Source: Elusimicrobia bacterium UBA5214
GTDB taxonomy: Bacteria > Elusimicrobiota > UBA5214
Assembly: GCA_002412545.1 (NCBI GenBank)
Contig: DHVG01000003.1
Coordinates: 1 to 64,000 of the forward strand
Direction: 5' to 3'
DNA: 64,000 nt
A model generated the notes under the pieces. That model had not been told where the DNA came from and made no database searches. It saw nothing but the letters and a program-made list of their open reading frames with translations. How positions within the stretch are numbered: position 1 is the first letter of the stretch; every line of letters starts with the position of its first letter. Positions 24,407 through 32,183 of this stretch are shown in pieces. A program made the position numbers and the translations under genes.

Positions 24407-25309
24407 TTATTTCTTTTTACTTAGATATTCAAATGCGGAAAGGGAAGCTTTTGCTCCTTCACCACAAGCGACAATAATCTGTTTCGCCGGGACATTAGTT
24501 ACATCTCCGGCCGCAAAAAGTCCGGGGATATTAGTTTCACATCTGCAATTTACAATTATTTCTCCAATTTCATTCTTTGCTACCTCGGGGACAAAATCCG
24601 TAGCCGGAAGAGAACCGATTTCAATAAATATTCCTCCCACAGCTAAATCTTCGCTCTTACCCTGCCGGGATATTCGCATTCCCCGGACAAATTTATCCCC
24701 GTAAATCTTATCCACTTTTGTGTTATTGTAAATAGTAACTTTTTCGCTCTTTTTTGTTTTTTCTACCATTATCGGGTCAGCACGCAGTTGGGGAGCGATG
24801 TCCATAAGATACACTTTCCTGGCAATTTTTATCAACTGAAGTACTGCATCTAAAGCGGCTTTCCCGCCACCGATTACTGCTACTTCCATATCGGCAAATA
24901 ACGGTGCATCACAAGTAGCACAGTAGGTTACTCCCCGATTTTTAAATTCGTCTTCTCCTTCAACACCCAGTTTCCGGGGTATCCTTCCGGAAGCAACCAC
25001 TGCAGTTTTTGTTTCATATTTTCCTTTTTCGGTTTCTATTTTCAAAATATCCTTGTCTTTCTTCACCAGAGTTACTCTCTCGCCTTCTTTCAATTCAATT
25101 TTGAACTGTTCAAGATGTTCTCTAAATTTATCGACCAGTTCGGTACCGGGAATAAACTGGTAACCGGTATAATTTTCTACTTTTGCGCTTAATATCGTCT
25201 GCCCGCCTAAATCTTTGGTAATAACCAGAAAATTCATCCTTTTCCGGGCAGCATAAATACTTGCGGTTATTCCTGCTGGTCCTGCCCCGACTATAATTAA
25301 GTCATACAT
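24407..25309 (-). CDS. trxB: Thioredoxin reductase-like flavoprotein
   Basis: A 300-residue low-molecular-weight thioredoxin reductase: FAD motif IIVGAGPAGITASIYAARK, redox-active CATC (YCATCDAPLF), NAD(P) motif VIGGGKAALDAV and terminal GLFAAGDVTN. It reduces thioredoxin or glutaredoxin-like proteins in the cytoplasm. It starts 2 bp after the flavodiiron gene and ends 5 bp before the desulfurase homologue, in one operon. The electron donor (NADPH, NADH or ferredoxin) is not evident. Confidence 0.93.
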   Translation of the reverse strand: MYDLIIVGAGPAGITASIYAARKRMNFLVITKDLGGQTILSAKVENYTGYQFIPGTELVDKFREHLEQFKIELKEGERVTLVKKDKDILKIETEKGKYETKTAVVASGRIPRKLGVEGEDEFKNRGVTYCATCDAPLFADMEVAVIGGGKAALDAVLQLIKIARKVYLMDIAPQLRADPIMVEKTKKSEKVTIYNNTKVDKIYGDKFVRGMRISRQGKSEDLAVGGIFIEIGSLPATDFVPEVAKNEIGEIIVNCRCETNIPGLFAAGDVTNVPAKQIIVACGEGAKASLSAFEYLSKKK

Positions 25310-25311
25310 TT

Positions 25312-26583
25312 CTATATCTCCGAGGCGAAATTCTTGCCGAAATCACGACATTTATCTAAATCTTCATCGGTAGGCATAAAACAGAATCTTAAGCCGGATT
25401 CAATCACTTTCATTTTTAATGCTTTCAGCCGTTCTTCAATCAGTTTAACTGCTTCTCCACTCCAACCATAAGAACCGAAAGCTGCCGCTTTTTTTCCTTT
25501 CACTTTTACGCTGGACATTATCGCTAAAATATCCCAGATTGGTTTAATTACATCACCACAGACCGTCGGTGAACCGAGAATTATACCATCGGCAAGTTCA
25601 ATTTCATCACGCATTTTTTCTAAATCAACCTGGGATGCGTCATAAAGGTTCACTTCAAGATTTTCAACACTCTTAGTTCCTTGCTCTATGCTCTTAGCTA
25701 TTTTTTCCGTCATCCCCCAGGCGCTGACATAAAAAATAATAATTTTCTTTTTATCTCTTTTCGGCGGGGTTGACCATTCTACATACTGGTTGACATACTT
25801 CCAAGGGTCTTTGCGTAAGATTGGTCCGTGGCTGGGAGCGATTATTTCAATCTTGGACTCTTGGTTGCCACTCAGGCGGGTCAGTTTTTCTACTGCCGGA
25901 AGGACAAATTCTTTATAGGGACGAATAATATGACTAAAATAATACTGGAAAGCAGAAGAAAAATCACCGGCTAAATCGTTAAAAATTTTTTCTTCGGTTT
26001 CCGGACAGAAATGGCAACCGAAACAATCACAAGGAAAAAGAATTCTTTCGTCTCGTAAAGAGACGAGGTCTCCCCGTAAAGATATTTCATCTACGGGGTC
26101 TCCACGAGACTTTTCGTCTTCAAGGTAAGTGAACATCGTATCCGGCCAGTGAAGGAAAGGTGCAGAAATGAATTTGAGATTTTTATTACCGAGATTTATA
26201 CTCTCCCCGTCACCGACTTTAAGACTGGGAACTGAAGACGGAAAACGGAAAGTATTCTTATAGAAATGTTCGGCAGTACGGGAAAAAACTACGGTTGCAT
26301 TTTTTGTTTCTTTAAGTAAAGCAGGCAAACTGCTGGAATGGTCAGGTTCTAAATGGTTAAGAATAATATAAGTAATCTCTTGCAGGTTAACCAGAGATTT
26401 GATTTTTTTCAAAAAATCTTCAGTGAATTTACTCCAGACCGTATCAATCAGGGCAATTTTTTCTGCCTTAATTAAATAGGAATTATAAGTTGTCCCCCAA
26501 GGTGTATCCAAGAGAATATCAAACTTTCTTAAATCCGGATTCCGTACCCCTACCCAATAGACATCATCTTTAAGTTTAATCAT
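25312..26583 (-). CDS. fprA: Flavodiiron protein (FprA family)
   Basis: A 423-residue A-type flavoprotein. The metallo-beta-lactamase-like domain carries the diiron ligands in ILNHLEPDHSS, the CDCFG Asp and APSHGPI. The C-terminal flavodoxin domain starts with IIIFYVSAWGMTEKIAKS. It reduces O2 to water (or NO to N2O) using rubredoxin, which is encoded just upstream. A 66-bp palindromic insertion (26046-26119) adds about 22 residues after TYLEDE. Immediately downstream FPCDCFGCHFC has four Cys where homologues usually have one. A second repeat-like stretch (SIEQGTKSVE) lies near 25671-25696. Confidence 0.92.
   Translation of the reverse strand: MIKLKDDVYWVGVRNPDLRKFDILLDTPWGTTYNSYLIKAEKIALIDTVWSKFTEDFLKKIKSLVNLQEITYIILNHLEPDHSSSLPALLKETKNATVVFSRTAEHFYKNTFRFPSSVPSLKVGDGESINLGNKNLKFISAPFLHWPDTMFTYLEDEKSRGDPVDEISLRGDLVSLRDERILFPCDCFGCHFCPETEEKIFNDLAGDFSSAFQYYFSHIIRPYKEFVLPAVEKLTRLSGNQESKIEIIAPSHGPILRKDPWKYVNQYVEWSTPPKRDKKKIIIFYVSAWGMTEKIAKSIEQGTKSVENLEVNLYDASQVDLEKMRDEIELADGIILGSPTVCGDVIKPIWDILAIMSSVKVKGKKAAAFGSYGWSGEAVKLIEERLKALKMKVIESGLRFCFMPTDEDLDKCRDFGKNFASEI
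26046..26119. repeat. 66-bp in-frame insertion flanked by 8-bp direct repeats
   Basis: TTTCGTCT occurs at 26046-26053 and 26112-26119, 66 bp (22 codons) apart. Between them are nested inverted repeats: GTCTCGT / ACGAGAC and CCCCGTAAAGAT / ATCTACGGGG. The segment interrupts fprA between conserved blocks without breaking the frame. The CCCCGTAAAGAT arm recurs around 41.1 and 42.2 kb. Confidence 0.75.
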
Positions 26584-26599
26584 CTGATTATTAACGACT

Positions 26600-26944
26600 T
26601 GTCATTCTGGGCATTAGCGAAGAATCTCGTCGTATAAGTCATTAAATTCTGGATTTTTACTTTTTATTAGGTCAATTTTTTTCTTTCTTAGCCATCCTTT
26701 TATTTTCTTTTCTGCACTTATTGCTTCCTCGGGAATATTAAACATTTCAAAATAAACTAATTTATTCACATTATATTTTTTGGTAAATCCTTCAACCATT
26801 TTATTTTTGTGTTCATGCATTCGTCTTCTTAAATCATTGGTAATCCCGGTGTAAAGAACAGTATTTCTTTTGTTAGTGGCAATGTAGACATAATACTGCT
26901 TCTTCATTATTATTGAGATTCTTCGTCTTCGCCTCAGAATGACA
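26600..26944. mobile_element. Putative GIY-YIG element with ~30-bp inverted ends
   Basis: Left end 26600-26628 and right end 26915-26944 are imperfect inverted repeats. Both start TGTCATTCTG at the outside and end CGAAGAATCTC at the inside. They enclose one gene, the GIY-YIG nuclease, whose last five codons (DEILR, stop) lie in the left repeat and whose ATG is 8 bp inside the right repeat. The element is 345 bp. Gene-less relatives with TGTCATT ends occur at 10484-10569 and 40330-40400. Confidence 0.55.
26614..26907 (-). CDS. GIY-YIG nuclease domain protein
   Basis: A 97-residue single-domain GIY-YIG endonuclease of the URI/UvrC-N type. The signature is YYVYIATNKRNTVLYTGITNDLRRRMHEHK, with Tyr and Arg catalytic residues, and Glu in the AEKKIKGWLRKKK region. 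It is free-standing, with no DNA-binding domain. It is enclosed by inverted repeats of a family found elsewhere in the window, which suggests it may mobilise or maintain those repeats. That is inference. Confidence 0.88.
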   Translation of the reverse strand: MKKQYYVYIATNKRNTVLYTGITNDLRRRMHEHKNKMVEGFTKKYNVNKLVYFEMFNIPEEAISAEKKIKGWLRKKKIDLIKSKNPEFNDLYDEILR

Positions 26945-26998
26945 TCTGCCGAAGGATTCGGAATAACCTATCTGTGCTAATCTGGGTTTTATCTGTGG

Positions 26999-27157
26999 TC
27001 AAATTCTTTCAAATGCTTCTTTTGCTGCCCCGCATTCCGGACAGACCCAGTCATCAGGTAAATCTTCAAATTTTGTGCCCGGGTTTACTCCGTTATCCGG
27101 GTCACCGATTTCCGGGTCATAGATGTAACCACAGACCGTACAACGCCACTTCTCCAT
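26999..27157 (-). CDS. Rubredoxin
   Basis: A 52-residue rubredoxin: CTVCGYIYDPEIGD and VCPECGAAK provide the four Cys iron ligands, with the usual DLPDDWVCP. It carries single electrons, probably from the NAD(P)H flavoprotein to the flavodiiron protein (next genes) or superoxide reductase. No RBS is adjacent to the ATG. An AAGGAG occurs about 43 nt further upstream, and a CGCAGATT-type palindrome lies between the two, as if inserted between RBS and start. An in-frame TAA rules out an upstream start. Confidence 0.93.
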   Translation of the reverse strand: MEKWRCTVCGYIYDPEIGDPDNGVNPGTKFEDLPDDWVCPECGAAKEAFERI

Positions 27158-27205
27158 AGACGCAGATTATCGTGGATTGCGAACACGCTGATTACCGCAG
27201 ATAAA
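27158..27205. repeat. CGCAGATT palindrome between RBS and rubredoxin start
   Basis: Arms ACGCAGATTATCGTGGATT and the inverted partner ending ACCGCAGAT form an imperfect hairpin of about 48 bp. It separates the AAGGAG at about 27205 from the ATG at 27157. Confidence 0.55.
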
Positions 27206-27214
27206 ATCTCCTTT

Positions 27215-28693
27215 TTATTTTTGTTTTGTTCTCAGGTTAAACCAGTCGTTCATCTCCTGTAAATTGTTGGTCAACTCCCACCAGCCAAGTTTAAAAGCAG
27301 CATAATCCGGTGCACCAGTCATTGCTGAGGCATAACGGATAGAATTGCAGTAAAACAACCATTGTTTCACCCATTTTTGTTCAATCGCTTCGTCAAAAGG
27401 ATTAGTTTTATCGGCAAGATTTAGTTCCCACACTTTTGCGAGCAGTTTAGTTGCGGAAATAGTCATTTTATCCGTTTCTTTGGTAGTATTATCCATCTTG
27501 GCAAAATGACCGCTAATCCAGACACTGGAATGGCAACCATTACAGAAAGTTTTCATTTTTGTTTGTCGGTTGATTTGTTCTTCTTCACTAATAAGGTATT
27601 CCGCGGCAAGTTCACCAGCAAAAGTTGTCGGCAAGGGTAACCCATCCTTATTTTTGATTATTGAAGTATCCCCCTGTTTCGGTTGCGGATGGGAATAAAC
27701 CAGTCCAAAAAGCCGGACCCAGAGACGGGCAGCAAAATCGTGTGTCCTTTCGGTAAGGATTTTACCGTCGGGTTTGACTACCAAACTATTATGGCAGGTA
27801 GCACAGGTCGGTGCTTGAAAATCTTGTCCTAATTTCCAAGGAACTTCTTTTAGATTCCATTCTTCATATTTTGAGAAATAGATATTCCCGTGTTTACTTT
27901 CTTTATAGACATTCCATGCCGGGACATCGGGTTCTAAATGACACTGGGCACAAGTGTAAGGTTTACGGGCAATTTCAATAGAAAAACTATGCCGGGGATG
28001 ACAAGCAGCACAGGAACCAAGTGAGCCATCAGGATTTTTTCTTCCCACCCCCTGGTTCGGCCAGTTAGAAAGATTAGGTACTTCAATCTTCCCGACCGTA
28101 GTTTCGATTTCTTTTTTCCCCAGCACTTCTATTTCCGTACCGTGACAGGCAAAACAGGTCTCCTGTTTAGTAAATTCCGTAGCTTGAGCAGAAACAATTT
28201 TATCCGCTTTGATTTCTTTCAGTCCGATAATTGTTTCCACTAAGGTAGAGTAGAGCGCATTTTTTTTCAGGTTACCGAGGGCGTATGCTTTTTTACTGCC
28301 GGAGTATTGATTAACTTCTGTCGGATGGCAGATTTGACAATCGTTTGGTGAAACAACTACATTAATTTTGTAACCCATATGGGCGAAATTATCTTTATGT
28401 TTTTCCGGATTAAGTGCATGACATTCGTAGCAACCGACAACTACTTTACTTAAATTGGGTGAAATATCTTTCGTTGAGATACGCTGTTCAAGAGCAGGTT
28501 TCTTTAGTGCTTCTTCGGGTAAGATTTGTGAATGGCGGCTTTTCTGCCAATCTTGAACAATACCCGGAGTATAAATCCGATGGCAGGAAAGACAGATTTG
28601 TGTTTCTTTACTTAAGAGAGGTTTTTCTTGGGCGGAGAGAGAAAAACTTGTGCAGAAAATAAGGAGGATAGTGAGAATTACTGAGAGGAACAT
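27215..28693 (-). CDS. Octaheme c-type cytochrome (HAO-like)
   Basis: A 492-residue exported cytochrome with an N-terminal signal peptide (VILTILLIFCTSFSLSAQ). Eight CxxCH heme motifs are present: CLSCH, CYECH, CQICH, CFACH, CAACH, CAQCH, CATCH and CNGCH. Heme number, length and spacing resemble the hydroxylamine oxidoreductase/octaheme nitrite reductase family. The GGAGGG RBS is 7 nt from the ATG. The substrate (hydroxylamine, nitrite, or merely electron transfer) cannot be assigned. No cytochrome c maturation genes are in the window. Confidence 0.9.
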   Translation of the reverse strand: MFLSVILTILLIFCTSFSLSAQEKPLLSKETQICLSCHRIYTPGIVQDWQKSRHSQILPEEALKKPALEQRISTKDISPNLSKVVVGCYECHALNPEKHKDNFAHMGYKINVVVSPNDCQICHPTEVNQYSGSKKAYALGNLKKNALYSTLVETIIGLKEIKADKIVSAQATEFTKQETCFACHGTEIEVLGKKEIETTVGKIEVPNLSNWPNQGVGRKNPDGSLGSCAACHPRHSFSIEIARKPYTCAQCHLEPDVPAWNVYKESKHGNIYFSKYEEWNLKEVPWKLGQDFQAPTCATCHNSLVVKPDGKILTERTHDFAARLWVRLFGLVYSHPQPKQGDTSIIKNKDGLPLPTTFAGELAAEYLISEEEQINRQTKMKTFCNGCHSSVWISGHFAKMDNTTKETDKMTISATKLLAKVWELNLADKTNPFDEAIEQKWVKQWLFYCNSIRYASAMTGAPDYAAFKLGWWELTNNLQEMNDWFNLRTKQK

Positions 28694-28741
28694 TTCTTTG
28701 CCCTCCTTTCGGCAAGAATTTGTTTCTATTTTAAGTAATCT

Positions 28742-29272
28742 TCATACCGGTTCTTCTGCCCAGGTACGTTCTTCAGAATTAGATTTATTGACTATTTTAG
28801 TCGGGTAGATTTCATCAACAATTTCGTTTGGTCTAAACCAAAGTTTTATTTCTCTTTCTGCTTCTTCTTCGTTTGCCGAACAATGAATTACATTTTCGTA
28901 AATACCACTGGTTAAAATCCTACCGTAAGCACCGCGGATAGTAGTTGCATCCGCTTCTTCCGGATTAGTCGTCCCGGCAAGTGATCTCACCCGTTCAATT
29001 GCATTTTCACCCTGGTAGACAAAAGCTAATACTCTCTCGTATTCTCTACCGTGCAACTTACCCTGGAGGTATTTAATTACTTCATCAAAAAAAGGTTCAT
29101 TTTTAAGATGGGCATAATGTTTTTCCGCAAGTTCACGGTTGACCCGAACTACTTTAGCACCAATAATTCTTAGTCTTGCTTCGGAAATCTTAGTTAAGAT
29201 ATTCCCGGTAAGCGATTTTTTTAAGCCATCCGGTTTAATCACTACCAAAGTATATTGAGTTTTACCTTTCAT
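28742..29272 (-). CDS. ndk: Nucleoside diphosphate kinase
   Basis: A 176-residue NDK: the N-terminal LVVIKPDGLKK and the phospho-His in ENVIHCSANEEEAEREI, with GTTNPEEADATTIRGAYG between. It transfers phosphate among nucleoside di- and triphosphates. It carries an extra C-terminal stretch of about 25 residues beyond the usual 140-150. A TTGACA-17-TAAATT promoter lies so close that the transcript may begin only about 5 nt before the ATG, with no RBS visible, suggesting leaderless translation. Confidence 0.95.
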   Translation of the reverse strand: MKGKTQYTLVVIKPDGLKKSLTGNILTKISEARLRIIGAKVVRVNRELAEKHYAHLKNEPFFDEVIKYLQGKLHGREYERVLAFVYQGENAIERVRSLAGTTNPEEADATTIRGAYGRILTSGIYENVIHCSANEEEAEREIKLWFRPNEIVDEIYPTKIVNKSNSEERTWAEEPV

Positions 29273-29282
29273 TGTTTTTGTA

Positions 29283-29311
29283 AATTTAGCAAATTTTCAA
29301 TCTTTTGTCAA
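29283..29311 (-). promoter_or_regulatory. Sigma-70 promoter of ndk (TTGACA-17-TAAATT)
   Basis: On the minus strand the -35 is TTGACA (29306-29311) and the -10 is TAAATT (29283-29288), separated by 17 bp. The predicted start site is near 29276, a few bases before the ndk ATG at 29272. Confidence 0.65.
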
Positions 29312-29328
29312 CCCCGCCCTTTTTTTTC

Positions 29329-29357
29329 TTGCTAAATTCAAAAACTTTTAGTAGAAT
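29329..29357 (+). promoter_or_regulatory. Candidate promoter of the aroK operon
   Basis: TTGCTA (29329-29334), 17 bp, TAGAAT (29352-29357). It is divergent to the ndk promoter. A 115-bp repeat tract lies between it and the aroK ATG. Confidence 0.45.
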
Positions 29358-29374
29358 TGGACTGTTGAAAAATA

Positions 29375-29480
29375 GCAGATTCAAACAGATTTGAGCAGAT
29401 TCAAACGGATAGGAAAAATTCTCAGTTAACGAAAATCCGTTTGCATCCGTAGTAATCCGTCTGCATCCGTTTCAAAATTA
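29375..29480. repeat. CAGATT/CATCCGT repeats in the divergent region
   Basis: Units such as CAGATTCAAACAGATT and GCAGATTCAAACGGAT on the left are mirrored by AATCCGTTTGCATCCG and AATCCGTCTGCATCCG on the right. The result is a large imperfect hairpin in the leader of the aroK transcript. Confidence 0.6.
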
Positions 29481-29505
29481 CTTTTTAGAAGGTATTCCTA
29501 AGGGT

Positions 29506-30015
29506 ATGAATATTGTCCTAACTGGTTTTATGGGTAGCGGGAAAACCGTTATCGGTAAAGAGTTAGCAAGAAAATTAAAAAGAAAGTTTGTTGACACCGA
29601 CGGACTGATTGAAAAAAAAAGTGGTCTAAAAATTTACCAAATTTTTTCTTCTTCTGGTGAACCTCATTTCCGACGGTTGGAAAGTGAAACGATTGAGAAA
29701 GTAACTAAGGAAGAAAATTTAGTCATTGCCGTTGGTGGTGGTGCGGTCTTAAAAGACGAGAATATGAAAAATTTAGAAAAAAACGGTATAATTATTAACC
29801 TCAAGGTTAAACCAGAAATAGTTTTTGCACGAATAAAAAAAGATAGTGTGATTCGTCCGTTACTTCAGACCGCAGACCCTCTTACCCGGATTAAAGAATT
29901 GCTTAAACAAAGGGAACCTTACTATGCACGCTGTAATTTTGTTTTTGATGTCTCTGAACTGAGTGTGGAGGAAACAGTAGAAAAAATTATCCAATTCCTT
30001 AAAAAAGATACTTGA
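29506..30015 (+). CDS. aroK: Shikimate kinase
   Basis: A 169-residue shikimate kinase with P-loop GFMGSGKTVIG, the substrate-binding DTDGLIE and FRRLESE, and VGGGAVL. It phosphorylates shikimate at O3 in aromatic amino acid biosynthesis. It is followed by aroB, another enzyme of the same pathway, after a GATTAC repeat of about 100 bp. It is the first plus-strand gene after the divergent region. Confidence 0.95.
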   Translation: MNIVLTGFMGSGKTVIGKELARKLKRKFVDTDGLIEKKSGLKIYQIFSSSGEPHFRRLESETIEKVTKEENLVIAVGGGAVLKDENMKNLEKNGIIINLKVKPEIVFARIKKDSVIRPLLQTADPLTRIKELLKQREPYYARCNFVFDVSELSVEETVEKIIQFLKKDT

Positions 30016-30112
30016 TTCCGGCGATTACTAACTTCCGATTACAGTGATAAAAATAAGTTCAAAGACTTTATCGCTGAAATCGTTTATCTTAATCTCTGTA
30101 ATCAATCTATAG
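30010..30112. repeat. GATTAC repeat family copy
   Basis: GGCGATTACTAACTTCCGATTACAGTGAT on the left and TCGCTGAAATCG ... CTCTGTAATCAA on the right form an imperfect palindrome between aroK and aroB. It begins at the end of aroK and shares its left half almost exactly with 17790-17895. Confidence 0.75.
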
Positions 30113-30119
30113 GAAAAAG

Positions 30120-31199
30120 ATGAAAATTGTAAAAGTTAAACTGGGTAAACGCAGTTATCCGATTTACATCGGCGTAGATTTATCCGCTCTTGGTCCGGTT
30201 CTTACCCGGCATTGTCCGAATACGCACAAGACGATAATTGTTACCAACGAACTTTTGTCTGAACTTTATGGTGAAATTTTAGAAAAAAGTTTAAAGACCG
30301 TTGGTTACCAAGTAAGAACTATCCTTGTCCCGGATGGGGAAAAATATAAGACCTTAGAACAAGCGGAAAAACTGTACCAAAGCTTGCTTAAAGAAAAAAT
30401 TGAACGGTTTTCACCAATCATTGCTTTAGGTGGAGGGGTAATCGGTGACCTTACTGGTTTCGTCTCGGCAACTTTCCTCCGGGGTCTTCCTTTGGTGCAG
30501 GTCCCGACAACTTTAGTTGCCCAGGTTGATTCTTCAATTGGCGGTAAAGTAGGGATAGATTTACCGGAAGGGAAAAATTTAGTTGGTGCTTTTTATCAAC
30601 CAACATTCGTCTGGATTGATTTAAAAGTTCTGGAGACACTCGCTTTGGAAGAAATGCGTAACGGTTTTGCCGAAGTGATTAAATACGGTATTATCCAGGA
30701 GGCTAAATTTTTCAACTACTTGGAGATGTGGGTATCCGATGTTGGACATCTCTCTTTAAAATTTCTTGAAGAAATTGTATACCGTTCCTGTAAAATTAAG
30801 AGTGAAATCGTACAAAAAGATGAATGCGAGAGGACCGGTTTACGCCGGATTTTAAATTTTGGGCATACTTTAGGACATGTCCTGGAAGCATTAACTAAAT
30901 ATCGGATTTATAAACATGGTGAAGCAGTAAGTATCGGTATGGTTGGGGCAACAAAAATCGCTGAAAAAATGAAATTAATAAAGAAAGAGGAAGCTGAACG
31001 GATTGTCAATCTCTTAAAAAAAGTAGAACTGCCTACCAACTGGCCGAAAAAGTATAAATTAGAAAAAGTGTACCCTTACCTTGAACACGATAAAAAGGTT
31101 AAAAACGGAAAAATAAATTTTGTCCTCCCGGTAAAGATTGGGCAAGTAATCGTGCGTAATGATGTGCCGAAAAAGATTCTCAATAAAGTATTAAAATAA
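30120..31199 (+). CDS. aroB: 3-Dehydroquinate synthase
   Basis: A 359-residue AroB: NAD-binding VPDGEKYKTLEQAEKLY, ALGGGVIGDLTGFVSATFLRG, QVPTTLVAQVDSSIGGK, and zinc ligands in NFGHTLGHVLE and the preceding FAEVIKYG region. It converts DAHP to 3-dehydroquinate in the shikimate pathway. Full length with all motifs. An AGGAAAAAG RBS precedes the ATG. Confidence 0.96.
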   Translation: MKIVKVKLGKRSYPIYIGVDLSALGPVLTRHCPNTHKTIIVTNELLSELYGEILEKSLKTVGYQVRTILVPDGEKYKTLEQAEKLYQSLLKEKIERFSPIIALGGGVIGDLTGFVSATFLRGLPLVQVPTTLVAQVDSSIGGKVGIDLPEGKNLVGAFYQPTFVWIDLKVLETLALEEMRNGFAEVIKYGIIQEAKFFNYLEMWVSDVGHLSLKFLEEIVYRSCKIKSEIVQKDECERTGLRRILNFGHTLGHVLEALTKYRIYKHGEAVSIGMVGATKIAEKMKLIKKEEAERIVNLLKKVELPTNWPKKYKLEKVYPYLEHDKKVKNGKINFVLPVKIGQVIVRNDVPKKILNKVLK

Positions 31200-31216
31200 T
31201 TGTTTGAAATTAGAGA

Positions 31217-31753
31217 ATGAAGTTTATTGAACTAGTCAAAAAAAGACAAAGTGTCAGAAAATATTTACCGAAAGCAGTCCCGAGAGAGATATTGGAAAGA
31301 TGTTTAGAGGCAGCACGACTGGCACCCTCGGCTTGTAATTCTCAACCCTGGTCTTTTATTATCGTAGATAATCCTAAACTAAAAAATGAACTCGCGGAAG
31401 CGGCCTTCTCGGGTATTTATTCTACAAATTCATTCGCTAAGAAGGCGCCGGTAATAATCGTGGTTATCCGTGAGCAGTCTAACTATGCTGCGCGTCTGGG
31501 TGGTTATTTTAGAAGTATTCAGTATAGCCTAATTGATATTGGGATAGCTGGTGAACATCTTATTCTGCAGGCAGCAGAAGAAGGTTTGGGAACTTGTTGG
31601 TTAGGATGGTTTAATGAGAAGGCAGTAAAAAAAATTTTAAACCTACCAAAAGAAAAAAAAATTGACCTGCTCATCAGTGTCGGATATGCGGAAACCGAAG
31701 AACTGCGGAGTAAAATAAGAAAACCTTTAAACGAAATCAGCCGATTTGATTAA
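31217..31753 (+). CDS. Nitroreductase family protein
   Basis: A 178-residue FMN-dependent oxidoreductase: KKRQSVRKYLPKAVPREILERCLEAARLAPSACNSQPW at the N-terminus and the family's EGLGTCWLGWFN in the middle. It probably reduces a small electrophile or serves redox balance with NAD(P)H; the substrate is unknown. It follows aroB by 17 bp and precedes a ferritin-like gene by 4 bp. Confidence 0.9.
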   Translation: MKFIELVKKRQSVRKYLPKAVPREILERCLEAARLAPSACNSQPWSFIIVDNPKLKNELAEAAFSGIYSTNSFAKKAPVIIVVIREQSNYAARLGGYFRSIQYSLIDIGIAGEHLILQAAEEGLGTCWLGWFNEKAVKKILNLPKEKKIDLLISVGYAETEELRSKIRKPLNEISRFD

Positions 31754-31757
31754 ATAA

Positions 31758-32171
31758 ATGGAAAAACTACTGGAACTGCTTAATTTGGCTTTTGAGATGG
31801 AATATGTTGATGTTTTCCTTTATTTAAAAGAAGCGGGCATGTTTAAAAAGAAAATTGTCGCTGGAGAGAAATTAGCAAAAATTTTTGAAGAATTCAGCCA
31901 GATGGAATTAATACATGCTGACCGTTTAGCGATGAAAATTATTGAGTTAGGAGGAAAAGCACACTGGACTTTCCGCACACTTGAGCCTTCATCATCACTA
32001 AGAGAAGTGTTGAAAAAACATTTAGAATCTGAAACCAAAGCATACCATCTTTACAGTGAGATAATCAAAATTACTGAAGAACTGGATTTCAATCTTATTC
32101 TTAAAGGCATCCGTGAAGATGAAAAAGAACATATAGAAAAAGTCACTGATATACTAAAAAAATTGAAGTAG
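31758..32171 (+). CDS. Ferritin-like diiron protein
   Basis: A 137-residue four-helix bundle of the bacterioferritin/rubrerythrin superfamily. Iron-binding pairs are visible in FSQMELIHADRLAMK (ExxH) and IREDEKEHIEKVTD (ExxH), with Glu residues in FEMEYVDVFLYL and ESETKAYHLY. It is the third ferritin-like gene of the window, with a role in iron storage or peroxide removal. It is closely packed with the nitroreductase gene. Confidence 0.83.
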   Translation: MEKLLELLNLAFEMEYVDVFLYLKEAGMFKKKIVAGEKLAKIFEEFSQMELIHADRLAMKIIELGGKAHWTFRTLEPSSSLREVLKKHLESETKAYHLYSEIIKITEELDFNLILKGIREDEKEHIEKVTDILKKLK

Positions 32172-32183
32172 CATGGGAGGAAA

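Noticed and set aside
29273..29505. oriC at the divergent promoter region
   Set aside because: No DnaA-box cluster or AT-rich unwinding element was seen, only repeats, and dnaA/dnaN are absent.
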